DNA from: an uncultured Neomegalonema sp.
GTDB lineage: Bacteria > Pseudomonadota > Alphaproteobacteria > Rhodobacterales > Rhodobacteraceae
DNA: 64,000 nt
Assembly: GCA_938008165.1 (NCBI GenBank)
Contig: CALLLP010000004.1
Span: 1-64,000, forward strand
Direction: 5' to 3'
In this document: positions 53,127 through 61,390 of the stretch, one piece after another
Position numbering within the stretch: position 1 is the stretch's first letter
Layout: each line of letters opens with the position of its first letter
Program-made: the position numbers and the translations under genes
Notes under the pieces: model-generated
The model's input: only the letters and a program-made list of their open reading frames with translations
Database searches by the model: none
Told to the model about the DNA's origin: nothing

Positions 53127-54122
53127 TCAGAACGGGCAGTCGGAATCGTCTTCGTAATTATGGACGACCACATCGCCCGCGATGATGGCCTTGCGCGCCG
53201 CCGCGACCGCCTCGCGGATTTCGTCGGTCAGCAGCGGTTCGTTATGCTCGTCGACGGCCCAGTCGACCCCGTCTTCGGCAAGGCCGAGGATATTGACCCC
53301 CGCCTTGAAATCGCCGTCCATGGCGTCTTTCAGGGTGTCGTAGGCGGCCACATCGACCCGTTTGACCATGGAGGTCAGCACCTTGCCCGGTGCGAGGCCG
53401 TTCTGGTTGCTATCGACCCCGATGGCCAGCTTCTCCGCATCTGCCGCCGCGCGGATGACCCCTAGCCCCGTGCCTCCCGCCGCGTGATAGATGACATCCG
53501 CGCCCCGGTCGATCTGGCTCTGGGCCAGTTCCGCGCCCTTGGTCGGGTCGTTCCATGCGCTGGGGGTGGTGCCGGTCATGTTCTGGATGACCGTCGCGCC
53601 GTCGCGCGTCTCGACCACGCCCTGCACATAGCCACAGGCGAATTTGCGGATCAGGGGGATATCCATCCCGCCGATGAACCCGACCTTGCCGCTATCGGAT
53701 TTCAGCGCGGCGGCGACGCCGACCAGATAACTGCCCTCATGTTCCTTGAAGGCATATTGGCGCAGATTCGGGCGGTCGAGCCACGAGACATCGATGATCG
53801 AAAAGCTTACATCCGGGTGATCGGCGGCAACCTTGTCGATGGCATCCGCCTGCGCAAAACCGACCCCCAGAACCACCGTCGCACCCTTGCGAATCATGCG
53901 GCGCATCGCCTGTTCGCGCTGGGTTTCGTTGGTCACCTCGAATTCCATCACCTCGACGCCGGTTTCGTCGATGAATTTCTTCACCCCCTTCCAGACGCCT
54001 TCGTTGAAGCTCTTATCGAATTTGCCCCCCATGTCGAAGACCACGGCAGGCTTGAAATCGGCAGCGAGAGCCGTGGTCGCCATCAGGGCAGCGGTGGCCC
54101 CGGCGAGGATGAATTTGAGCAT
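53127..54122 (-). CDS. BMP-family nucleoside-binding protein
   Basis: This 331-residue periplasmic protein has a signal peptide (ATAALMATTALAA) and the BMP/Med/PnrA fold. The start VVFDMGGKFDKSFNEG carries the Asp and Phe that stack on the base in PnrA. The ribose contact segment IGVDSNQNGLAPG is also present. It lacks the lipobox of many BMP proteins, so it should be soluble. It supplies the operon's importer; purine or modified nucleosides are the likely ligands. Confidence 0.92.
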   Translation of the reverse strand: MLKFILAGATAALMATTALAADFKPAVVFDMGGKFDKSFNEGVWKGVKKFIDETGVEVMEFEVTNETQREQAMRRMIRKGATVVLGVGFAQADAIDKVAADHPDVSFSIIDVSWLDRPNLRQYAFKEHEGSYLVGVAAALKSDSGKVGFIGGMDIPLIRKFACGYVQGVVETRDGATVIQNMTGTTPSAWNDPTKGAELAQSQIDRGADVIYHAAGGTGLGVIRAAADAEKLAIGVDSNQNGLAPGKVLTSMVKRVDVAAYDTLKDAMDGDFKAGVNILGLAEDGVDWAVDEHNEPLLTDEIREAVAAARKAIIAGDVVVHNYEDDSDCPF

Positions 54123-54170
54123 GGGTTTCTCCTGTTATTGTCAGGGCTGTGGATTTTTTAGGGTGGGGGA

Positions 54171-55010
54171 TCAGGCTTTCAGCCCGATCTCGCGCAATCT
54201 CTGGGTTAGAAAATCATCTGCGGTCGTGCCCGGTTTCAGCACCACATCGGGTCGGGGGTGCAGGAACATCGGCATCGAGAACCGCGCGACATTGCGGGCG
54301 GCGGGGGGGTTGACGACCTTATGCACCGTGGCGGGGTAATAGCCGCCCGTGGCCATTTCCAGCATGTCGCCCGCATTGATCGCCATCATGCCCGGATCGC
54401 AGGGCACCGCATGCCATGCGCCGGATGTATCGCGCGCTTCCAGCCCCGATTCCGACCCTGCAAGCAGGCAGGTGACGAGGTTGATATCCCCATGGGCGGC
54501 GGCCCGCACAGCCCCCGGCTCCGGGGCTTCTTCCAGCGGCGGATAATGCAGGATGCGCAACAGGTTCGAATTACTGCCCCGCAGCATATCGGTCAGCGGC
54601 TCGCTCAGCGCCGCCGTTACCGATGCGGGGCTATGCGCCTGAAGCCATGACAGCAATGTCGCGCCCACGGCGACCAGATCTGCGTGCAGGGCGCGGGTTT
54701 GCGCCTCCAATTCTGGCGGTACGCGCCCCTTGGGATAGACGTGGTAGAATTCCTTCAGATCCTTGACCGCGTTATCCTTGGCATTCTCGGATTTGAACGG
54801 AAAATACCCGTCCTGTTGTTCGGGATTGGCGGCCCAGTCATGCTTTGCCTCCGAATTGAAGAACGCCCCCCATGCTGCATAGGCGGAGGCGATGCGGTCC
54901 GGCCCGATGGGATGATCCGTCAGTACGGCAAACCCGGTTTCGTGCAGCGAGCGCGCGAAATCGGCGGGCGAGGCCGGATCGGTATAGGAAAGCGTGGCAA
55001 TATCGAACAT
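54171..55010 (-). CDS. Isopenicillin-N-synthase-family Fe(II)/2OG dioxygenase
   Basis: This 279-residue double-stranded beta-helix oxygenase has iron ligands His173 and Asp175 (AAHGDINLVT) and His230 (ATVHKVVN), with 2-oxoglutarate held by Arg243 in ARFSMP. The N-terminal DIOX_N part is shortened. It lies inside a nucleoside operon, between the hydrolase and the binding-protein gene. Fungal relatives in this superfamily hydroxylate pyrimidine nucleosides or thymine, so a nucleoside or base substrate is a reasonable inference. No seen residue proves it. Confidence 0.86.
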   Translation of the reverse strand: MFDIATLSYTDPASPADFARSLHETGFAVLTDHPIGPDRIASAYAAWGAFFNSEAKHDWAANPEQQDGYFPFKSENAKDNAVKDLKEFYHVYPKGRVPPELEAQTRALHADLVAVGATLLSWLQAHSPASVTAALSEPLTDMLRGSNSNLLRILHYPPLEEAPEPGAVRAAAHGDINLVTCLLAGSESGLEARDTSGAWHAVPCDPGMMAINAGDMLEMATGGYYPATVHKVVNPPAARNVARFSMPMFLHPRPDVVLKPGTTADDFLTQRLREIGLKA

Positions 55011-55059
55011 TGGTTGTCCCGTCGAGAATTCCCCCGGTTCAGCTTAGCCGTTGCAACCG

Positions 55060-55989
55060 CTACGGCAAGCGGCCTGATGCGAGTTGTCGGCGAAATCGGC
55101 CCAGAACCCGCTCGGCATCGACACCGAGACACAGATCGATGGGGGGGCCGCGCGTCGCTTCGCGGGTCATGCCCGCTTCTGCGCCCTCCAGCGTGACCGA
55201 AAGGGGCGCGGAGATCTGTTCGAATGGTGCAGGGTCGAGGGCGGCGATGATGGCGGAGGGGTCGTGCAGGTGGCATCCATCGATGCCCTCCGTCTCCTGG
55301 TGAAACCCGAAATAGAACTCGGCGGCTTTGGTCAGGAACGCGCCGCAGCGGGGCGAGGTTTCCATCATCGGGGCGAGATCGGCGGCGGTGCAGATAACCC
55401 GCTCGGTCACGTCCAGACCCACCAGCGTCATCGGCCATTCCGCCGCAAAGACCGCCGCCGCCGCGTGGGGGTCTTGCCAGATATTGGCCTCGGCATAGGC
55501 ATTGACATTGCCCTTGTGACGCACGGCCCCGCCCATGATGACCACGCGGGCCACCTGTTGTGCGATTTCGGGGGCGGCCTGCAATGCAAGGGCGAGATTG
55601 GTGAGGGGACCGACGGGGACCAGCGTAATCTCGCCGGGGCGGTCTGTGACGGCATCGATGATGAACTGATATGCAGGGCGGGCATCGGGCCTGCGCATGG
55701 GCGGGTCGAGAAGCGCATCCCCGAACCCCTCGACCCCATGGACGAAATCGGGATGGGGATGGGGGGTCTGCACCAGCGGCATGGCGGCCCCGGCGGCGAC
55801 GGGAATATCGGCCCCGGCCAGCTCAAGCAGGGCGAGGGTGTTGCGCGTCGCCGTTGCCTCCGGGACATTGCCGAATATTGTGGTCAATCCGATCAGATCG
55901 ACCGCCGGATCGGCCAGCGCATAGAGGATCGCCATCGCGTCATCGATGCCCGGATCGGTATCGATGATGATCGGGGTGGATCGGGTCAT
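55060..55989 (-). CDS. Inosine-uridine-type nucleoside hydrolase
   Basis: This 309-residue enzyme cleaves the N-glycosidic bond of nucleosides to free base and ribose. The calcium site DTDPGIDDA is at the N terminus, and the catalytic region GCHLHDPSAI near residue 240 holds the active-site His and Asp. It overlaps the ribokinase gene by 4 bp, linking ribose release to phosphorylation. Base specificity cannot be read by eye. Confidence 0.94.
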   Translation of the reverse strand: MTRSTPIIIDTDPGIDDAMAILYALADPAVDLIGLTTIFGNVPEATATRNTLALLELAGADIPVAAGAAMPLVQTPHPHPDFVHGVEGFGDALLDPPMRRPDARPAYQFIIDAVTDRPGEITLVPVGPLTNLALALQAAPEIAQQVARVVIMGGAVRHKGNVNAYAEANIWQDPHAAAAVFAAEWPMTLVGLDVTERVICTAADLAPMMETSPRCGAFLTKAAEFYFGFHQETEGIDGCHLHDPSAIIAALDPAPFEQISAPLSVTLEGAEAGMTREATRGPPIDLCLGVDAERVLGRFRRQLASGRLP

Positions 55990-56864
55990 GCGCGGTCCTC
56001 CAGAAAAGCGTCTATATCGGCGCGGGTCGGAATCGCCTCCGCCGCGCCCGGTCGCGCGACGCTCAGGGCCGCAGCGGCAGAGGCCCGGCGCAGAGCCGTG
56101 GCCATGGGCAGGCCCCTGTCCAGCCCCGCCAGCGCATAGCCGAGAAAGGTATCCCCCGCGCCGGTCGTATCGATCACCTGCGTCTCGAAGGCCGCGACGG
56201 TCTGCGTCTCGCCCCCCCGCTCGCGCCAGAACGCTCCCCGCGCGCCCATCGTCACCAGCAAGAGTGGAACCGGCAGGGCATCGGGCGCCGTGCCCAGATA
56301 TGCGGCCAATGCGGCGGCTTCGCCCTCATTCACGGCCAGTAGATCGAGATGGGGCAGAATCGCGCTTGCCGATGCCGCATCGAAGGGCGCGGCGACATGG
56401 GCCGTGCGCAGGCCCTTTGCCTTTGCCCGGCGGGTGCTCTCGACGGTGCCGTTTGTCTCGTTTTGCGTCAGCCACCAGTCACCGGGCACGGCGCGATCCA
56501 TCGCCGCGTCGATATGAGCGCCGGGGATCGCCCGGTTCGCGCCGCCATGGATCACGATCTGGTTCTCGCCCTGTGCATCGACATAGATGACCGCATGGCC
56601 GGTCGCCGCCTCGACCTGTATAATGCTTTTGGTATCGAGACCGGCCTGTGCGATCCGCTCTCGCGCCCAGTCGCCATCCGCCCCCAGCGCCGCGATCAGG
56701 CGGATGGCGCCCCCGGCCCGGTGCGCGGCAATCGCCTGATTGGTGCCTTTGCCGCCCAGACCGATGCGGTAGGACAGATCCTGCATCGTCTCGCCCGCTT
56801 GCGGAAACTGCGCGAGGCGGTGGACATGGTCGAGATTGATCGAGCCGAGGCAATGGATGGTCAT
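55986..56864 (-). CDS. rbsK: PfkB-family ribokinase
   Basis: This 292-residue kinase has both PfkB signatures: GGKGTNQAIAAHRAGG near the start and DTTGAGDTFLGYALA with catalytic Asp near residue 245. It probably phosphorylates ribose released by the hydrolase. It overlaps its neighbours on both sides by 4 bp (ATGA), so the three enzymes are translationally coupled. Other PfkB sugars or nucleosides remain possible. Confidence 0.88.
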   Translation of the reverse strand: MTIHCLGSINLDHVHRLAQFPQAGETMQDLSYRIGLGGKGTNQAIAAHRAGGAIRLIAALGADGDWARERIAQAGLDTKSIIQVEAATGHAVIYVDAQGENQIVIHGGANRAIPGAHIDAAMDRAVPGDWWLTQNETNGTVESTRRAKAKGLRTAHVAAPFDAASASAILPHLDLLAVNEGEAAALAAYLGTAPDALPVPLLLVTMGARGAFWRERGGETQTVAAFETQVIDTTGAGDTFLGYALAGLDRGLPMATALRRASAAAALSVARPGAAEAIPTRADIDAFLEDRA

Positions 56865-57520
56865 CCTGCGAAGTCTCCCGATGCGTCGATCGCCGCCATA
56901 AAGGTATCCAGAAGCGCCGGGTCGAGCGCCCCGTTCCGGCGCAGCCCCGAACAGATATCCACGCCCGCAGGCCGCACCTGTCGAATTGCCGCCCCCACAG
57001 TCTCCGGCGTCAATCCGCCCGCTAGATAGACGGGCCGGGGCGCGCGGTCGCAGAATGCCGCGCTCAGCGTCCAGTCATGCACCCGGCCCGTTCCTCCGAA
57101 CTGCCCCTGTGAAGGTCGCCCGGAATCGAGGAGAAAGGCGTCGCAATGCTCGGCATAAAGATCGATGAGATCGAGGGCGTCGGGGCCTTCGACATGGATG
57201 ACCTGAAGATAGTGCAATCCCTGCCCCGATAATGCCCGCGCCTCGCGCCCGGTCAGGGGCCGGACGACCTGCACCGCCTCGACCCCCACAAAAGCCGCCT
57301 CGCGCGCGATGTCTTGCGCCGTTTCGGCGGCGGTCAGCAGGATGGGCCGGGCATCATCGGGCAGGGCCTGCGCGACTGCGCGCGCCTCTGCCAGCGTCAG
57401 AATCCCCGGCCCGCTGGGCATCGGTCCCACCAATCCCAGAAAATCCGCCCCCACAGCCGCCGCCATCCGGCCCTCATCTGCCGAGGATAGGCAGCAGATC
57501 TTGACCCGAACTCGCCGCAT
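56861..57520 (-). CDS. TrpF-like (phosphoribosylanthranilate isomerase family) protein
   Basis: This 219-residue TIM-barrel protein leads the nucleoside operon. TrpF landmarks are present: VKICC with the general-base Cys9, FLLDSG with the general-acid Asp132, GGTGRVHDW and LAGGLTPETV for the phosphate. In TrpF the loop after the second strand reads like FYPxSPR, with an Arg that holds the anthranilate carboxylate. Here it is GPMPSGPGIL, and the Arg is gone. The catalytic pair and phosphate site suggest an aldose-ketose (Amadori-type) rearrangement of a phosphoribosyl compound other than PRA. It overlaps ribokinase by 4 bp. Automatic annotation will call it trpF; I do not use the symbol. Confidence 0.82.
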   Translation of the reverse strand: MRRVRVKICCLSSADEGRMAAAVGADFLGLVGPMPSGPGILTLAEARAVAQALPDDARPILLTAAETAQDIAREAAFVGVEAVQVVRPLTGREARALSGQGLHYLQVIHVEGPDALDLIDLYAEHCDAFLLDSGRPSQGQFGGTGRVHDWTLSAAFCDRAPRPVYLAGGLTPETVGAAIRQVRPAGVDICSGLRRNGALDPALLDTFMAAIDASGDFAG

Positions 57521-57758
57521 GACGCCCCTTTTTCCCGCCGAGTGAGACGGAAAGGGCGGGCGATGTCAAGGCAAGGGGAGGGGGCAGTGGCGGGTTGGTG
57601 TGACAAGCGATGCTGCGGCGTCAATCAAGGGCCGGGGGGGGCGGCGGCTCTGCGCATCCGCGTTTTCCCCCTGATCCAGTCTCTGTCCAATTCATATTGT
57701 AACATGCAGGATTCTGGGGGATCATGAGCGCCCCGTCATCTCCCCGGAAAAAATCCCC

Positions 57759-58481
57759 ATGCACGATACGCTTCCGTCCCAGCTCGCCCCGACCGGCACT
57801 CTCCGGGTCGGGATCAATATGGCGAATATGCTGCTCGTCACGGGGCGCGAAGCGGATGGGTCGCCCCTCGGCGTTGCGCCCGATATGGCGCGGGCCATCG
57901 GTGCGCGGGCGGGTCTGCCGGTGACGCTTCATCCCTATCCCCTGCCCGGTGCGACGGCGGATGCGATGTCGGCGGGGGAGGTGGATATGGTGCTGATCGC
58001 CAATGAGGCGCAGCGCGCGAAGACCATCGCGTTCTCGCCTGCCTATTGCGAGATCGAGGCGACCTATCTGGTTCCCTCCGGCTCGCCCATCGCGGCGCTT
58101 GAGGATGTGGATCGCCCCGGTACGCGCATCGCGGTGGCGGATCGCGCGGCCTATGACCTGTATCTCACTCGGGCGCTGAAACATGCGGCCCTTGTTCGGG
58201 TCGAGGGATTGCCCGCCGCTGCGGCCCTGTTCGTCGAGGAGAGGCTCGATGCCCTTGCCGGTCTGCGCCCGGCATTGATCGAGAATGCCAAGGCGATTGC
58301 GGGGTCGCGGGTGCTGGAGGGGTGTTACACCACCATCCAGCAATCCATCGGCACAGCCCCCGGTCGGCGCGAGGCCATCGATTTCGTTGCCGATTTTTGC
58401 CGAGAGGCGTGTCGCTCGGGCTTTGTCGCCGAGTTGCTGGCGCGTCACGGTGTTCAGGACCGGCTGACCGTCGCGTCCTGA
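57759..58481 (+). CDS. Solute-binding (family 3) fold protein without signal peptide
   Basis: This 240-residue protein resembles the polar amino-acid binding domain SBP_bac_3 (TLRVGINMANMLLV, GVAPDMARAIGARAGLPVTLHPYP, VDMVLIANEAQRAKTIAFSPAY). It begins almost at the first strand, with no signal peptide, so it should be cytosolic. No permease or ATPase gene is adjacent. It may be an enzyme-like (cyclohexadienyl dehydratase-type) or ligand-sensing use of the fold. Its 3' end overlaps the aldolase gene on the other strand by 28 bp. Confidence 0.8.
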   Translation: MHDTLPSQLAPTGTLRVGINMANMLLVTGREADGSPLGVAPDMARAIGARAGLPVTLHPYPLPGATADAMSAGEVDMVLIANEAQRAKTIAFSPAYCEIEATYLVPSGSPIAALEDVDRPGTRIAVADRAAYDLYLTRALKHAALVRVEGLPAAAALFVEERLDALAGLRPALIENAKAIAGSRVLEGCYTTIQQSIGTAPGRREAIDFVADFCREACRSGFVAELLARHGVQDRLTVAS

Positions 58482-59125
58482 AGGCCATAATGGGCAAACC
58501 CGCCGAGGGCATCGGCGATCTGTGTATCGCTCAGTAGAACGGGGCCGCCATGGGCAAGGCTGAGGGTGTATTGCATCGCGATCGTTTCCAGCTCGACGGC
58601 CCGCCACATCGCCTTGGCCAGCGTCGCGCCGATGGCGATCATGCCATGATTGGCCAGCAGGCAGGCCGTCCGGTCCGCCATGGCCGTCACGGCAAGCCGG
58701 GCCAGCGCGTCGCTGCCATAGGTCGCGTATCCGGCACAGCGCACATCGGCCCCGCCAAAGGCCGCGATCATGTAATGACAGGCCGGGATCGGTTTTCGCG
58801 CGATGGCCAGCGCCGTGCAATAGGCCGGATGCGCATGAACGATCGCCCCCGCATCGGGCCGTTCGCGCAGTAATTTCTGGTGAAACCGCCATTCGGTCGA
58901 GGGGCGTAAGGGGCCGTCATAGGCCCCGCTGTCATCGTCGAGCGCGAGTGAGGCGATCATATCCGGCGTCATCGTGTCATAGGGCGTCGCCGAAGGAGAA
59001 ATCAGCATCCTCGCGCCATGGCGTACCGAGATATTCCCGGATGTCCCCTGATTGAGACCTGAGGCGTTGAGGGCACGGCATTGCGCGACAATCTGGTCGC
59101 GCAATGCTTGTTCGGTTTCGTCCAT
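58454..59125 (-). CDS. Class II aldolase/adducin-family protein
   Basis: This 223-residue zinc aldolase of the fuculose-phosphate aldolase fold has SGNISVR near the N terminus for the phosphate, metal ligands in VHAHPAYC and ANHGM, and a catalytic Glu in PSTEWRFHQ. Members include sugar-phosphate aldolases, ribulose-phosphate epimerases and decarboxylases such as OtnC; the choice is open. The ATG at 59125 has AGGGAG upstream; the longer frame to 59263 runs through a terminator and is rejected. Confidence 0.88.
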   Translation of the reverse strand: MDETEQALRDQIVAQCRALNASGLNQGTSGNISVRHGARMLISPSATPYDTMTPDMIASLALDDDSGAYDGPLRPSTEWRFHQKLLRERPDAGAIVHAHPAYCTALAIARKPIPACHYMIAAFGGADVRCAGYATYGSDALARLAVTAMADRTACLLANHGMIAIGATLAKAMWRAVELETIAMQYTLSLAHGGPVLLSDTQIADALGGFAHYGLQDATVSRS

Positions 59126-59162
59126 GATGTGACGGCTCCCTGTGATCTGGGCGCAGCATACA

Positions 59163-59194
59163 AAAATCCGCCATCCCGATGAATGGCGGATTTT
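59163..59194 (-). terminator. Rho-independent terminator of the glycine-zipper gene
   Basis: A perfect 12-bp stem, AAAATCCGCCAT with ATGGCGGATTTT and an 8-base loop, lies 20 bp after the stop of the leftward gene ending at 59214. The minus-strand transcript ends in a run of U. It also separates that gene from the aldolase. Confidence 0.85.
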
Positions 59195-59213
59195 CTCAGG
59201 ACGGTTCGGCCGG

Positions 59214-59888
59214 TCAGTAGGTCGTCGTGGAGTATGTCGGCGTCGTGTAGGAGGGCGCCGCATAGGTCGGCGCGGTATAAGAGGGCGCCGCGTAGGTCGG
59301 CGCCGTATAGCTTGGCGCCGCCGTGTAGGTCTGGGTCGTGGTGGTGGTTGGCTGCGTATAGCTCGTCACCGTCTGGCCATAGGATGTCGTGGCCGAAGGA
59401 GCGACATAGCCGGTGGTCGGCGTGCCATAGGTGGTCGCAGGCTGCGTGTAGGTCTGTGCCGGGGTGCCATAGCTGGTGACGGGCTGGCCATAGGCCGAAG
59501 GCGCGACATAGCCGGTCGTCGTGGTGCCATAGCCGGTCGAGGGCTGGACGTAGCTCGTGGATGGCTGGGTATAGCCGGTCACGGGCTGTTGGGTATAGCC
59601 GGTCGAGGATGTGCCATAGGTAGGGGCAGCGGTGTAGGAGGGCGTGCTGGGGGCAACGGTTCTCGCGATCTGCGATCCGGCCACACCGCCGAGTACGGTG
59701 CCCGCGATCGTCGAGACGACCTTGCCGGTTCCGCCACCGATCTGGCTGCCGATAACGCCCCCGGCGACGGCGCCGAGGACACCGCCGATGGCTTCGTTAT
59801 TGATGAAGGATTGCTGCGCCGAGGCATTGCCTGCCATACCGGCAAAGGCGATGGAAAGGGCGATGGTCGCACCGTGAAGGGTTCGCAT
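59214..59888 (-). CDS. Glycine-zipper protein with Tyr-Thr-Pro repeat tail
   Basis: This 224-residue exported protein has a signal peptide (ALSIAFAGMAGNASA). Residues about 33-75 form a glycine-zipper membrane hairpin (GGVLGAVAGGVIGSQIGGGTG, cut by a short linker, GTVLGGVAGSQIA), as in the 17-kDa surface antigen and SlyB-like families. The remaining 150 residues are built from short repeats of Tyr, Thr, Pro, Ser and Gln (units such as TGYTQP, APSYTAPTYA). The tail is expected to be disordered and surface-exposed. Function unknown. Its own terminator follows. Confidence 0.85.
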   Translation of the reverse strand: MRTLHGATIALSIAFAGMAGNASAQQSFINNEAIGGVLGAVAGGVIGSQIGGGTGKVVSTIAGTVLGGVAGSQIARTVAPSTPSYTAAPTYGTSSTGYTQQPVTGYTQPSTSYVQPSTGYGTTTTGYVAPSAYGQPVTSYGTPAQTYTQPATTYGTPTTGYVAPSATTSYGQTVTSYTQPTTTTTQTYTAAPSYTAPTYAAPSYTAPTYAAPSYTTPTYSTTTY

Positions 59889-60153
59889 AATGTCAATTCC
59901 TCTTGGCTCTATGATATAGGGTCGCAGGAAAAGCGGGTGATCGCCGCTCCGTCATGCGCTCCACATGCATGATGCAAAACGTGACACCGCGTATCTTGGT
60001 TCCAAAAGAATCCGAACAAAGGTCGATTGATGGTTTAAACATGGCGGCGGGGTCCGGGCCATGCCGCGCCTGTTTTGCGGCAGAGGGGCGCAAGGCGCGG
60101 GTCTGTGGCAAGGCTCCGAACGTCAATCCGCTACCCATCCTGAGGTCGTACAG

Positions 60154-61311
60154 ATGCCCGTGATTACCTGCGTCGAGGATTTTCGCCGCCTCTATCGCCA
60201 TCGTGTGCCGAAGATGTTCCACGATTACGCGGTTTCCGGCTCTTATACCGAAACGACGCTTGGCCGGAACGAGGCCGATTTGCAGCGCATCGCGATCCGT
60301 CAGCGCGTCGGCATCGATGTTTCCGGGGTCGATACGGCCACAACGATGGCCGGGGAGGCGGCGGCCCTGCCTGCGGCTTTCGCGCCGGTCGGGATGCTCG
60401 GCATTCAGCGTGCGGGCGGCGAAATCCTTGTGGCGAAGGAGGCGGAAGCCTTCGGCGTGCCCTTCATCCTGTCCACAATGTCGATGTGCTCGATGGAGCA
60501 GGTGGCCGAGGCGACGGGCAAGCCGTTCTGGTTTCAGCTTTATGTCGTCAAGGACCGTGATTTCGTGCGCGATCTCATCCACCGCGCCAAGGCCGCCGGA
60601 TGCTCTGAGCTGGTGGTGACGATGGACCTGCCCGTTCTGGGACAGCGGCACCGGGACATCCGCAACGGATTGTCGATCCGCCCCGATCTGCGCAATCTGC
60701 TGAACATCGCGACAAAACCGCGCTGGGCGATGCAGATGGCGGCGACGCCGTACAAGACCTTCGGCAATGTCATCGGCCATGCCAAAGGCGTCGATAATCT
60801 CGACAGTTTGCTGACCTGGGCGGCGGAATCGGTCGATCCGTCTCTGAACTGGGCGGATGTGGAATGGATCGCGAAGGAATGGGGCGGCCCGGTCATCATC
60901 AAGGGTATTCTCGACCCCGAAGATGCGAGGATCGGCGCGGATATGGGCGCGCGCGCCCTCGTCGTCTCGAATCATGGCGGACGACAGCTCGATGGTGCCG
61001 CCAGCACGATTTCGTCCCTGCCCGGTATTGTCGAAGCGGTCGGGGACCGCACCGAGATCATCGTCGATTCGGGCGTCCGAACGGGGATGGATATCTTCCG
61101 CGCCCGGTCGCTTGGGGCATCGGGTGTATTGCTGGGCCGGGCGATGGTCTACGCCCTCGGCTCGATGGGGCAGGAGGGAGTCTCGACGCTGTTGACTCTG
61201 CTTCAGAAAGAAATGCGGGTGACGATGGCATTGGCGGGCAAGACGGCGATATCCTCCCTGTCGCCATCGGATGTGACCTGCCCTGCGGACTGGACCTCGC
61301 GCGATACATAG
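60154..61311 (+). CDS. FMN-dependent alpha-hydroxy-acid dehydrogenase (LldD-like)
   Basis: This 385-residue flavoenzyme of the lactate dehydrogenase/glycolate oxidase family has the active-site motif SNHGGRQLDGA, with the proton-abstracting His and substrate-binding Arg. The FMN phosphate site GVRTGMDIFRARSLGA and the early Tyr in FHDYAVSGSYTE are also present. L-lactate is the commonest substrate, but other 2-hydroxyacids are possible. The ATG at 60154 fits the family start; the upstream extension is a shadow. It lies 79 bp before two more hydroxyacid dehydrogenase genes. Confidence 0.9.
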   Translation: MPVITCVEDFRRLYRHRVPKMFHDYAVSGSYTETTLGRNEADLQRIAIRQRVGIDVSGVDTATTMAGEAAALPAAFAPVGMLGIQRAGGEILVAKEAEAFGVPFILSTMSMCSMEQVAEATGKPFWFQLYVVKDRDFVRDLIHRAKAAGCSELVVTMDLPVLGQRHRDIRNGLSIRPDLRNLLNIATKPRWAMQMAATPYKTFGNVIGHAKGVDNLDSLLTWAAESVDPSLNWADVEWIAKEWGGPVIIKGILDPEDARIGADMGARALVVSNHGGRQLDGAASTISSLPGIVEAVGDRTEIIVDSGVRTGMDIFRARSLGASGVLLGRAMVYALGSMGQEGVSTLLTLLQKEMRVTMALAGKTAISSLSPSDVTCPADWTSRDT

Positions 61312-61390
61312 GCAATGTCAGGGGATAAATTTGCCCTGCGTTCGGATCGGCGGGGCAGGCAGGGCGACAGGGCACAGAGGGAAAGCGTGA

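Noticed and set aside
56861-57520. Calling the gene trpF as part of tryptophan synthesis
   Set aside because: The operon context is nucleoside breakdown, and the Arg loop for anthranilate is missing, so the pathway label is not supported.
59220-59640. Regular short repeats that could suggest a CRISPR or tandem-repeat array
   Set aside because: The repeats are short, imperfect and in frame, and encode the Tyr-Thr-Pro tail; there are no spacers of constant length.
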